Below, in pieces: positions 11,562-21,899 of a stretch of 64,000 nucleotides of DNA (its first letter is position 1; the number at the start of each line of letters is the position of its first letter). The notes under the pieces were generated by a model, which was given only the letters and a program-made list of their open reading frames with translations, did not search any database and had not been told where the DNA came from. This stretch comes from Pseudocercospora fijiensis CIRAD86 (taxonomy: Eukaryota > Ascomycota > Dothideomycetes > Mycosphaerellales > Mycosphaerellaceae), in NCBI RefSeq assembly GCF_000340215.1, contig NW_006921536.1:1565885-1629884 (forward strand), given 5' to 3'. The position numbers were made by a program, and so were the translations under genes.

Positions 11562-12511
11562 TTATACGTTCTCCAGGACCTGCTCCTTGAACTCCCGGTT
11601 GCCCTCAACCTTGTTACCGGCATCATCAGTGCTAGACTCTCCGTGCAGCGACAAAAGGTTTCCGAGGTCGAACTTGGGCGACTTGAGGAGCTTGACCTTG
11701 CGGACGTGGACCTATGGTCACGTTAGCATTTTCCATCGTTATTTGGCACTTGTAACTACGTACGTTCTGGAGTGGGTAGATGCCCTGGGTGCTCTTCTCG
11801 ATCTCGCGTCCGATAACCTCAGGGATGAGCTTGGTGGTGAGCTGGCTGAGAGTGCAGCTCTGGGCCTCGCGCTGCATGATGTCGGTCATCTTCTTACGGA
11901 TCTGGCGGATTTGCGAAGACCGCGCGTATGTGGTCTTCTTGATCTGGTTCGGTCGTCGCTTGGTGAAGGCAATGCAGAACAGGCGGAGGAGGTAGTCATC
12001 GGTCGTCTTGACGACAACATTGGCCTCGATGAGGGACTGCCACTTGCGGACGAGCGAGCGCAGCTTGTCAGAGGTGAAGTCGAGCCCGTGGAAGTTGGTC
12101 AGGCAATTCTTGCCCTGGACCTCATCAACTCGCAGCTTGACCTTGCGGAATGCGTGGTCCTCGTCTTTCTGGAGATCGGCGAGGGAGACCTCGAAAATGC
12201 GGCCCTTGAGCGCATCGTTGGCGTTCTTGAGACCAGTGGTGCGGTTCACGAGCGTCTTGCCGACACTGCATTGTATGTCAGTCCTCCATCTCTCTTTCAT
12301 CGTGCGTTTCTGCTCGGGGAATCGTACTCGCGAATGGCAAAGGTCGATGGGGCCTTGACGCTGAACCAGTCCTTTCTGTTCTTCAATTAGCCTCCCATTG
12401 CGCGGTGTCGTGTGCGATTGCGGCGATGTGTACAGACCTGGCGAAGGGATCGGTGCGCTTCTTCAAGCCCTTCTTGCCCTTGGACAATCTCTTGTTCTTG
12501 CCGACAGCCAT
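11562..12511 (-). CDS. RPS1: 40S ribosomal protein eS1 (S3a/S1)
   Basis: Four exons, 12511-12438, 12375-12328, 12265-11764 and 11711-11562, with introns of 62, 62 and 52 nt, give 257 residues, close to the fungal length of about 255. eS1 is a structural protein of the small subunit platform near the mRNA exit. Diagnostic segments are the start [56 protein letters not shown], the central [27 protein letters not shown], and the C-terminal [16 protein letters not shown]. The third intron sits just before that last segment. As is common for ribosomal protein genes, introns cluster near the 5' end. The gene is divergent from the derlin gene across 310 bp. Confidence 0.97.
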
Positions 12512-12821
12512 GTTGGGTGTGTGTTGGCAAGGAGAAGAGTGCTGTGGAAGTTAGTACCTGCTGGGCTTGCAAGAGAAGTTCGCCTTGACGAGAAGTCGGC
12601 TTCGCCCACTCGATTTCGAAAAGTGTCTTGGCGGCAGGCACACGGCCACAAGTCCGCGCTTTGCCGACGGCCAAACAGTGCCACCACTTCATTTGCTGCC
12701 GCTTCACTTCTTCTAACCACTTCGAATTCCTTTCCATCTGAACACATTGCGCTTTTCAGCAACCATCTCCTCGTCTGTCATCCGCCGCAGCAAGACTTGG
12801 TATCGCTCGCGGAAAACCAGA
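12512..12821. promoter_or_regulatory. Divergent promoter region, eS1 and derlin
   Basis: The 310 bp between the two start codons must drive both a highly expressed ribosomal protein gene and the derlin gene. No classical TATA box is evident. Specific ribosomal-protein-gene motifs were not identified by eye. Confidence 0.4.
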
Positions 12822-13996
12822 ATGTCGTTCCAGGAGGCATACTTTGCGGCGCCGCCGGTCTCGAGGTAAGCATCTTGACCACACGTGCGCAGGTGCACAT
12901 TCTGATACTCACCAGAACTCTGACAGCCGCCGCCGTCCTAATATCCGTCCCGGGTCACCTTGGTCTCTATAGCCTCATGTGGGTTGTCTTCTTCAAGGAC
13001 TATGTCTTCACCATCCGCCAGCTACCGCAAATATGGCGCTGCCTCACAGCATTCTTGGTGACCGGACCCTCGCTGGGTCTGATCATGGACCCATTCTTCC
13101 TCTACCACTACAGCACTCAGCTCGAGATCGGCTCGCCTCGGTTTAGTCGTCCTGGATCCTACGTGTTCTATTTGATGTTTGTTTCCCTGGTCATTTTGGT
13201 AAGCTCTGTCCTGCTATCACTGTCTTTCAAACTCTCCTTGTGTTGTTGCTATAACCTCGAATATCTGCCCGGCCAGCCTCTTCTAGCTGTCACGGTTCCT
13301 GGAATCGAGGAAGATTACCCCTGCACTGTGTTGCGTTCGTCATTCGCAAAATCATAAAGAGCGTTTACGGAGTGTGGGCATGGTGGGCTTCGGTATTGAG
13401 AAAACTGTCCTTCTTGATCTTGTGGAATGGCGGTGGTTGTTGAACCCTACATACCATCTCGAACATATGCTGTCAATCATTTTGGCGATTTGCATTGTTT
13501 CGAGTACTTTGCTGACGTGCAGCAGCTCACTGGTGGCTTCTACCTCGGTGGCGCAGTTTTGCTCAACGCCCTTAGTATGGCCATGATTTATACCGTTGCG
13601 CAAGAGGACCCGAACAGGCAGGTTCAATTCTTCATTGTACAAATGCCCGCCAAGTACTTGCCGTACGCCTCATTGGCCATCACCTACCTCATGGCAGGCC
13701 CATTTCAGTGCATGATTCAGGCTACTGGTATCTTGGCTGCTCATTTTTACGACTTCCTCGACCGCATCTGGCCTCAGTTCGGAGGTGGACAGCAGTTGAT
13801 CCAGACACCGCAAATTCTCCAGAAGTGGTTTGCAACGCCTGGTGGAACGCAGCAGAGCCGCGCATACGGTACAGCGTTCGGCGCTCGTGCCGGTGCACAA
13901 CCCCAGGCATCCACGCAGAATCGGTCAGGTAGCGGCAGCTCCTTCAGCAGTGGCTCCATCTGGGGAGGTTCTGGTCGGAGACTGGGAGGCGACTAA
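12822..13996 (+). CDS. Derlin (Der1/Dfm1 family) with SHP box
   Basis: Three exons, 12822-12865, 12916-13198 and 13523-13996, give 266 residues. Derlins are rhomboid-like pseudoproteases of the ER membrane that help retrotranslocate misfolded proteins for degradation. Family signatures: APPVSRTLTAAAVL at the N-terminus, QIWRCLTAFLVTGPSLG, SPRFSRPGSY, GGFYLGGAVLLNAL, YTVAQEDPNRQVQFF, PAKYLPYA, and GILAAHFYDFL before a Gly/Ser-rich tail. The last residues, WGGSGRRLG, fit the SHP box that binds Cdc48/p97, as in yeast Dfm1 and animal derlins, so Dfm1-like function is likely. The second intron is 324 nt, five to six times longer than any neighbour. The acceptor could be either of two AGs 3 nt apart (13522 or 13525), which adds or drops one Gln. 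Intron retention would stop at 13357. Confidence 0.92.
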
Positions 13997-14825
13997 GCGA
14001 ATTCAGAGTTTTGCATTGTGCTAAGCGTTTGAGAGCATACGAATGGAAATGACTATCGATGGACCTGCTCCAATCCATCTCACGATAACACCAACTTTGG
14101 CGCCTTCGCCCCAAGATGGTCTGCGAGGTACAAGAAGCTCTTGTCATCCAGTGTCAACATGCCTGGCCAGTTCGCCTGTGGTTCAAACACTTGAAACTTA
14201 TCCGTCATGAAACTCATCACCAAATTCCCTCCAACATTAAAAGAAAGCGCGATGCACTTTTCTTTGGCGTTCAGCTTCGCATTTCACAGGTTGCACAATC
14301 ACGTTTTTTTATGTCTTGTATGATGTGGTGATGATCGTGGAGGAAAGTTTTCAGTGTTCTCTCCAGCCGCATGCTACGGCGTCTTTCTCAAGACCGAATT
14401 CGTGGTACGAAAGTAGCACCAACAGGCTCAGCCTCCTCTTTCTGACCGAGTGACGTCTATCGTGAACACGATGAAATGTACACGAAAGCGGGAGAGAAGC
14501 CGGATACATGCATTGTAAAGGGAAGGAGTTGGAACAACCTCCAGTCAGGCGCTTCGTGATTTCCTTCATCGGATTACTGTATTCGATCATCCGATCAAGG
14601 CTGAGGATGCAAAGCAAACAGCTTGCCAGCTCCACAGTCGCAACCACGTACAAGGATCTGATGGGAGATACAGCTAGAGATGGAGGCAAGAGTGCCATTG
14701 ATACCGACATGCCGTTCTCCTATGCTGAGTTACAATATTATCCTTAGCGATAGATACACAAAGGTATGACAATTACACATCTCCGTTGCATTAACGCTCT
14801 CTCCCACCTAAACTCACTCACACGC
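13997..14825. other. Intergenic, no supported gene
   Basis: About 830 bp between two convergent genes. ORFs at 14351-14710 (minus) and 14508-14747 (plus) overlap on opposite strands and resemble no family I know. No repeat and no RIP signature seen. Confidence 0.5.
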
Positions 14826-17044
14826 TCAAGCAACCCCAACCTTCTGAGAATTCGCAAGAGAATGGTCAAAATCGTAAAGAGGCTCCAGAGTAGCGCTCTT
14901 ATTGAACATAACCCATCGCTTAAACCACCACGGCGCAGCCTTAGTCGTCTGGTATCGAATGAACTTACTACCCGGAACAGCAAAAATGTAATCCAGTTCC
15001 TCAAGAGTGCGTTGTTTCGTCTCGGGAACGAATAAGAAAATCATGAAGAAAGCTACGACATTGAGGCCTGCGTAGAAACCGAAAGCCCCGGTTGGCGTGA
15101 AAGCGGCTAAAATTGCTGGGAATGAGATCGAAAGTACGGCGGCCCAGAAGAGACAGGTAGCGACTGCCCAACCCATGCCGACTTCTCGGTGGGAGAGAGG
15201 GAAGACTTCAGCACTGTATGTGAATGGCACCGGTCCTTCGCCGGGAGAGTAGAAGGCGGCGAATAGGTAGATGAAGAGCGAAATCGCCCCCAGTCGACCA
15301 GACCCTTCTCCAGGAATCAAGAAGCAGAATCCTGCTGCAAGAAGTGTCCAGGCCATTTGAGGGAAGGTGAAAAGGAGAAGTGCTCTTCTTCCGAAGGTGT
15401 CGATGGTCCAGATGGCAGGCCAGGCGAAGACGAAGTTGACTAGACCGAATCCGAAGGATGCGATCAGAGCATCACGTTCGGTAGCATTGGCCTCGCGGAA
15501 AACAGTTGATGAGTACTAATATTATTGTCAGGATGGCCTAGAGATAGTTGCGTACTGCTTAGAGGCGACCTACGAATGCAATGATGTTGATTCCGCACAT
15601 CTGCTGGGCAATCTATCCGAACTCTGTCAGTACTCCGACTACTTTGGAGCTTTTGGTGTAGTACATACCATGACGGTAAATGAAGCCAGCGTTGCCCTTC
15701 GAATTCGTGGAATCGTGAAGAGCTGAGCGAAGCGCGTGACATAATTGCTCTTGCCGACAATGCTTGCCTCGATTTGCAGCTGCGCATGGATATAGTACAA
15801 GTCACGCGCGGCCTGGAGAGGCTGGAATCGTAGCTTGAGAAGAGACTCGTACGCCTTACGATATCGGTTCTTCTTCATATACCATCTTGGGCTTTCGGGC
15901 TGGAAGCTGTTGTAAGTCTCATGCAGGCTTTCGGAGGGGGTTCGTGAAACTTACGCAGAAGTAGATACCAAGTACGAGTGGCACGGCTGGGATGAAAGCG
16001 GACCCAATCTGTAGTCGCCAGGCGATATCTCCGACTTGGTAGACAGCGAGGTTCGCGCAAAACCCGAGGAAGATACCGAAAGCCGTCCACATTTGCCTAA
16101 GCTCGGGTCAGTCAATCAATTTAGAGATGTGGTTCAAGCACTCTCCTACCAAGACATAACCAGAGCACCTCTAATCTTTGCTGGGGAGTTCTCCGCTGCA
16201 AAGATGGGCACAGAGGATCCTTTCAGACCCATTCCAATGCCCATGAGCAATCGAGTAATGAATAGTTCTTCCCAGGTCTGTGTGAGCGCTCCTCCAATCG
16301 GCGTGATCAAGCAGAAAATGGCAGAGATGAAGATTGTGCCTCTTCGTCCAAAGTAATAGTTGCAGGGATCAGACAGCCAGCAGCCGATGAAGGCCGATCC
16401 AATATACGGTCCAGCATTGACGACACCGACGAGCCAGCTGTCGCGCACTTGATTTGGAGCACCCTTGGTGTCGCCATTTCCGATGCCGAACTCCTGAGGA
16501 AAGCTCAAGTTTGCACCATTCGACCTAGAAATGATCAGTTGAGGAATAGCTCATAGACGCATTCGCGAGCTCTTACCCAGTTTGGTCCCATCCTTGCACG
16601 GCAGCACCGATTGAGCAGACGATAATGGTGATGTAGAGTTTGAGGGGGTGACTCCATTTGTGGGCAGCTTCGTAGCGCAGAAATTCCTTCTCGTGCTCAT
16701 CTAGCGCTTCAAGATTTTCGAAGTTGCCTGGGTCTTGGGCAATAAGGGCGCCCTTTTTCAAAAGGTCGAGCTCGTCGGTCATGCCCTTCTCGGCGGCGAA
16801 TGCCTCGACATCGGCCATGAGTGAAGCATATGGGATGCCAGCCAGAGGGTTCGAAATCCTGCATGGCGCATGATCAGATTGATGGAATTCGCGAGTTCGT
16901 TGCTGCATACTTCGCATCCAGATTGCTGTTCAGGTTGATCGATGTGACCACAGATGTTCTCCTGATGTCCTCTTCTGCCGCGACCCCAGCCTCTTTGCCA
17001 TTTTCGTAAGTGACCGGCGGTCTCTTCTCATCGTCGAAGGACAT
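14826..17044 (-). CDS. MFS sugar porter (hexose/disaccharide transporter-like)
   Basis: Seven exons, 17044-16911, 16858-16577, 16524-16150, 16096-15955, 15899-15669, 15612-15574 and 15515-14826, with introns of 51-58 nt, give 630 residues; exon 6 encodes only [13 protein letters not shown]. Sugar-porter marks: GRRGTIF after helix 2, PESPRWYM before the central loop, QQMCGIN in helix 7, GRRALLLF, and [16 protein letters not shown] after helix 12. The roughly 100-residue cytosolic N-terminus ([23 protein letters not shown]) is typical of a fungal subgroup of sugar porters. The substrate is not evident. The start at 17044 is the first ATG of the frame; the open frame beyond it begins with a non-ATG codon. 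The gene is the last intact one before the transposon island and shows no RIP. Confidence 0.9.
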
Positions 17045-17470
17045 GGCAATGTGTCCCCAGGTATCTTCCAAGCTTTTGCTTCGAACAAGCTCTTGAAGGC
17101 TTGAGCCAAAAGCTCTGCTGGGGCTGTGACAAGAGGAAGATAAGAAATCTTACGAAAAGGCGAAGAAACAAGCAAGTAGAAACGGGGTGCGCGGTACCAC
17201 ATAGCGTCCTTAAGACGGTCACCACGGCCCTGGGATGGCACATGCCAACCCAGAACTCCGCATCTGGCGAACCTTGGAATGCCTAGAATATGGGGAGAAC
17301 AGCGGCAGAAACGGCGGTCGTGGCACAGCTTTACTATTCTAGGTGTGCCGCGTGGAAGCTCAGGCATACGGTATACCCGATCAGCCGCCTTACAGACAAG
17401 GTTGCCGCCAGGAAGCGATGAGGCCTCAGGCATAATACTGTGCTTTGCAGGAAGGTTGAGAATGCTAAGA
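17045..17470. other. Intergenic edge of the island
   Basis: Normal-composition DNA that holds the promoter of the sugar porter. Composition changes sharply to RIP-type after about 17,470. A short ORF (17279-17524, plus) runs across the boundary and includes the 35-bp repeat noted separately; it is not supported as a gene. Confidence 0.5.
17436..17470 (+). repeat. 35-bp edge repeat, left copy (inverted relative to right copy)
   Basis: Begins TACTGTGCTTTGCAGG and is found in reverse complement at 60446-60480, with 34 of 35 positions equal. The only mismatch is T (left) for C (right). In both places the strand reads LCFAGRLRM in one frame. It lies just outside the RIP zone on each side. Confidence 0.85.
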
Positions 17471-17879
17471 GCCTGTCGTGTCTATAATCCAATCTTCAAT
17501 ATTGTAGCGCTTATTAGTATATAACCTTCTACATTAGCGGCCGCTATAATAAGTAAATTAGATAACGAGATATGTCTTCTAATATAGTTATCGTATCGTC
17601 GCAATCTCGGTAAAGGCGTTCTTAGCGCAGTCTCGTAACCTTCGTAGACTTTAGGTAGTAGCTTTAGGTATAAAATAAGGTAAAAGGTAGCGATTATAAC
17701 GGCTCGTTCGTCGCTAGTAGTTCGATATAAGAGATAGCTATAGGTCTAGTCGCTCGTAGACTATCGATTGCCTAGCAAATTTGTTAGCAAAGTATAGAAT
17801 CTTAAGCAATCGACTAGTCTTAGTACTCTTAGCTAGAACTACCGCCTAATTATTCGTAATTGCCGAATATATAACAGGA

Positions 17880-18540
17880 CCTAGAGACACTCGATAAGCT
17901 CGCGGCGGCCCTTAATCTACTGCTAGTTATTAAGGTTAAAGTAGAAGGCAACTAGCGGTTTAATAATGCTAAGACACAGTGCCTTATAACTAGCGCTATC
18001 GATAGGTATAAGAACTATAGCGAGAGGGCCGATTCTAGCTTTAAGAAGGGACTGTTTATAGCGGTAGCAATAGTAGTAAACCTTATCGTTATATAGGCCT
18101 AGCGGAAGGCTCGTATTATAGCTACGTCTATAAAGAACAAGCTTACTGCCCTTAAAGCAGACTAGAAGATGTAGCATAAGATGCTAGCTTAATCTAGCTT
18201 CGGCATTAATCTAAATACTAGTTATCTAACCGCTCCGGACGATGTTATAAAGGCTTATATTGCTATCTATCCGAGGGCGAAGAAATTCCTAAAGAAGCCG
18301 CTTCTATTCTTAGTTGAACTAGACTAGTTGTTTAGCGATACAACTGCTACTAGAGAGTACGTTTTATCTATAGAAGCGATGCTTAATAGTCTAATTCCAC
18401 CTCCTACGCTAGCAGTATCCGATCTAGCTATTACGGCAACCGAGAGTAAGGCGGATACGCCGAAGGACGATATCTATACTCGAAAGCGGGTAATCTATAA
18501 TGCTAACGTTAAGGCTAAGCGTCGTCGATTAGAGTCTTAG
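17880..18540 (+). pseudogene. Myb/SANT-like DNA-binding protein of a PIF/Harbinger element
   Basis: One plus-strand frame, broken only by Trp/Gln-type stops, reads from about 17,880 to the TAG at 18,540. It contains a Myb/SANT-like domain of the kind encoded beside Harbinger transposases; the clearest part is LNTSYLTAPDDVIKAYIAI followed by a KKFLKKPLLFLVELD segment, a spacing typical of that family. The C-terminal half (from about 18,328) is open and basic at its end (KAKRRRLES). In Harbinger elements this second protein helps nuclear entry and end binding. It converges on the transposase remnant. Termini and TIRs were not found by eye. Confidence 0.7.
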
Positions 18541-19089
18541 AATCGGACATAGTAGTCTATCGATAATATCGTCGCGGCAATATATCGTATAGCGGAGATA
18601 ATAGCAACACTACTACTACTAGTACGTACGCTATCGCGACTTGTATTCTCGGCGGAATTCGTCGCTAGATACGAGGAGCTTTAGGACCTAACTTTAAGGT
18701 AAAAGCGACTGCTATATCGCAAGATAACGACGGCGGAAGATAGCGGCATAGTTAATATCTTTCTCGGTGCGCCGTTAAACGCGCAATAGGCTATATCGAT
18801 AGCGTTAGTTAAAGAGTTCTTTAAAGAGTTTGAATTATTGTCTTAAGCCTAGAAGTGTTAGATCTGTTAGCTATTCTCGAACATAGCTTTTTTTTAATAT
18901 TATTGTATCGCTAGCTTTTAGTGCGGTTTTAGCAAGATCTAAGATTCTAATATAAAACCGAGTTTCGTAGCTAGAAGTTGTCTCTATAAAATTCTATACA
19001 AATAGTAGGAAGTCGAGTATTATATTATAGAAACGAGAAACTCTATACAAAACAGCTACATCTAAGTAACGACTAAGATTCTTAATATC

Positions 19090-20300
19090 CCTATCGAATA
19101 TAAAGAAGCCCCTCCCTGTCTACGACTTCTGTAACTAAGCAGATATAGTCTCGTCTATATTATTATCTTCTTCTTCTAGGTATAGTTGATATTGTCGCTA
19201 CATTTCTAGTGCTAGCGTATCCCTTATCCTATCTATCGGTCCTTTAACGCTATTATCTTCTTCTATAGTAGCGGCGGCATTATTAAAGGGCCTATCGTTA
19301 GTCTCGTCGGCCTCTAATTCGAAGTTCTCGTCTACCTTCGCGCCTATCTCTTAGAGGATATTATAAAGGGCGGCAGCAACGTATACTATAGCTATTTGCG
19401 AGCGGATATTATACTGCGGCGCGCTCTCGAAGATGCGAAATCGTCGTTTTAATATACCAAATGTCCGCTTAACTATATTTCGAAGGGAACTATAGCGGAG
19501 GTTAAATAGCTCCTTATAGTCCGCCGGCTTTATTAAGGCTAGGTACTGCTCGCGTAGGTAATACCGCACCCCTCTATATAGCACTATATAAGGCGCGTTA
19601 TTTAGATAGCTAGCATTAGCGAGATAATATCGTCCTTCCGGCGCACTAAACCTATAGTACGAGCGAGCGTTGTTAAGTATACGGCCGTCGTAAGCGGAGC
19701 CCTCCTATCTAGCAAAAATAAAGGTAAACCTTATATTATAGTCTACGACCGCTAATACATTCTATAACAGCGTGCCCTTGCGATTACGGAATGCCGCTTG
19801 CTAGTTAACTAGTACGTGTGCTAATATATAAGAGCTATCTAGCGCACTAATAGCGTCCTTAAAGAAAGGCTAGTATTTCCGCCCCTTCGCCTTAACCGCT
19901 AGATTGTCGTCCGTAGTAGCTCGAGTAATAAGTGCTAGATACACCTCTAAGATAGCGGCTATAACCTTATAGATTATACGACTATACTTGTCTACTAAGT
20001 AGTAAAAGTCCTTAGCTAGGTCTCGAGTATAGCTGTTAGTCGCAAAGGTATATAAGAATATTAATACCTTCTATTCTTTGCTAATACTCCTTCTATGCCG
20101 CAGATATAGTAATATAAGCTAAAACAGGTATATAAACGCATCTAGATAGAAGCGCGTATACCTATACAATCTTCGTATAGCGCCTTCTTCTAATAGACTA
20201 GTAGTAACCGCCTCGCCTTTGCTATCTTCTAGATAGAGGGTACGCACTCTAGGCGGCTAATATACGGCTATCTGTTGCAGCAGTATCGCTAGTATTCCGA
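19090..20300 (-). pseudogene. PIF/Harbinger DDE transposase remnant
   Basis: Read on the minus strand, one frame with Trp/Gln-type stops matches the DDE_Tnp_4 family in order: an N-terminal helical part (LVDKYSRIIYKVIAAILEVY), the first catalytic Asp in AISALDSSYILAHV, AAFRNRKG, VVDYNIRFTFIFA, the second Asp in EGSAYDGRIL, GRYYLANA, LYRGVRYYLREQY, and the Glu in KELFNLRYSSLRN, then RTFGILKRRFRI. The stretch 19,584-19,351 is still open. An acidic tail (LEADETNDRPF) runs to about 19,100. Family known to cut and paste at TWA targets. All catalytic residues are readable, but stops make the gene dead. Confidence 0.85.
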
Positions 20301-20929
20301 AGGTGAAGATAATGTTGCGCTTAACAATCGCCTAGCGGTCGAGAGCCTCTATTATTGCTAACAATTATAGTAAGAACCTCGACCTCTATATACTACTAAG
20401 AAACGAATACCGTACGAAGCGCTCCTACGCTCGAACCTTCGAAATACGCGCCTCCGCTACTATATACGCGTCGACTCGCGCTATTCTCGTTCTATATACT
20501 AACCTTAACCTTAATTACAACGTACGGTCCTTAATCCTATCGAAGAGCCCTTCGGAGGCTATATTTAATACTAAAAGCGCTACTCCGGTAGCCGCGGAGG
20601 TCTATATTCGATTAAGAAGATTGCACTTAGAAAGGGGCTATTAAATGGCCGTTAGACACAATATACGCCTCGTAATCCTATCGAGAATATTCAATAATAT
20701 TGAATATTGTTAATATCGCTTAGATTATATGCTAGATTAGATTATAGACACGATAGGCCCTAAGACCTCTTGTTTTAAGCCTCGTAGAACACTAAGAATA
20801 GCCTTTCTGTACCTTCTATTACTATTATTATACCGCCTCTTTATAAACTAGCCTCTTAATATATATTACTATAGCTTATTACTACCTAAACTCGCTATTC
20901 TTATCGCTACGAAGATAGCAACCGATATT

Positions 20930-21460
20930 TAGCGCGTTTACGTCGACGTAATAGCGGAGCGCGCGTCGCGTTCTCGAAAGATGCCTTCGAAGGAGCTACT
21001 AGCGTATATAGAAGCGATTAAGCGGCACGAGTTACCTACTAAGAATAGTAAGAAAAAGAAGGCAGTCGGTAGAAAGTAGAAGAAGATAGCGTAGTAGGAG
21101 AAGTTTAATAATATAACCGCTTTTAAGGCTACGGCGTAGAAGGACTTCTAGGTTAATAATATCGCTACTACTATAGAAGAAGGTAATAACGGCGAGGTTA
21201 ATATAGCTAGTCGAGTTAAGGGTAGCGAGTTAACGCGCTTAGCTAATAGTAATAGCTCGCTATTATAAAGGTAGGAAGGAAGGCGCCTAGTTAGTAGTTA
21301 ATAGATAAATAAGGAAGATATATCTACGCTATCTTACGACCCTCGCGAGGACCTCTAGTATAAGCAAACCTAGCGCCTTCTTACTAGTAATAACGAGCTA
21401 GCCTTCGAGAACTACAATCGCAATAGCGCTAGTACTTAGTACGCTAAAGATACGTACTAT
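20930..21460 (+). pseudogene. Unidentified ORF, 5' part, cut by chromovirus A
   Basis: A plus-strand frame starting near a Met (KMPSKELLAYIEAIKRHEL) and rich in Lys, with Trp/Gln-type stops only, runs up to the target site actat at 21,456-21,460. It continues in the same frame directly after the other target copy at 57,851-57,855, so one ORF was split by the insertion. It is not recognised as any family; it could belong to an older DNA transposon. Confidence 0.5.
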
Positions 21461-21657
21461 TATTAGGGCTAAAGAGGCTATACGTAATTAGTATATAACT
21501 AGGCTAAGTAAAGCTAGGGTCTTAGTGCCTTAGGTAGGGCTTAGCGCTTAGTAATAGGCTAACTTGCCTACCTTCCTCCCTCTCCTCCTAGCTCCTTATC
21601 GAATACTACTTATACCTGCTACTATCCTATCCACCTACTAATATAACCCTTCTTATA
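21461..21657 (+). repeat. 5' LTR of chromovirus A
   Basis: 197 bp, starts TATTAGGGCT, ends CTTCTTATA (the 3' copy ends CTTCTTACA). A polypyrimidine-rich middle precedes the end. Preceded by target copy actat. Confidence 0.88.
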
Positions 21658-21899
21658 TAGTATTCGATCTATCCCCTAAGGGCAGCAGCTAGACAGTCCC
21701 CATTTTAAGCTTTTAGCGGTATAGCTACGGAAACTATCGATTTAACTATATTGCGCCCGAAGAACGGGACCTATACGTACTATTCTATTAAAAATAACTA
21801 TACTAATTATTAAGCAAGGCCTTCTATATAGCCTATTATACTAAATTAATCGCACTAAGCCGATATCTACTAATTCCGCTATATCCGTATCTTAGGGGC

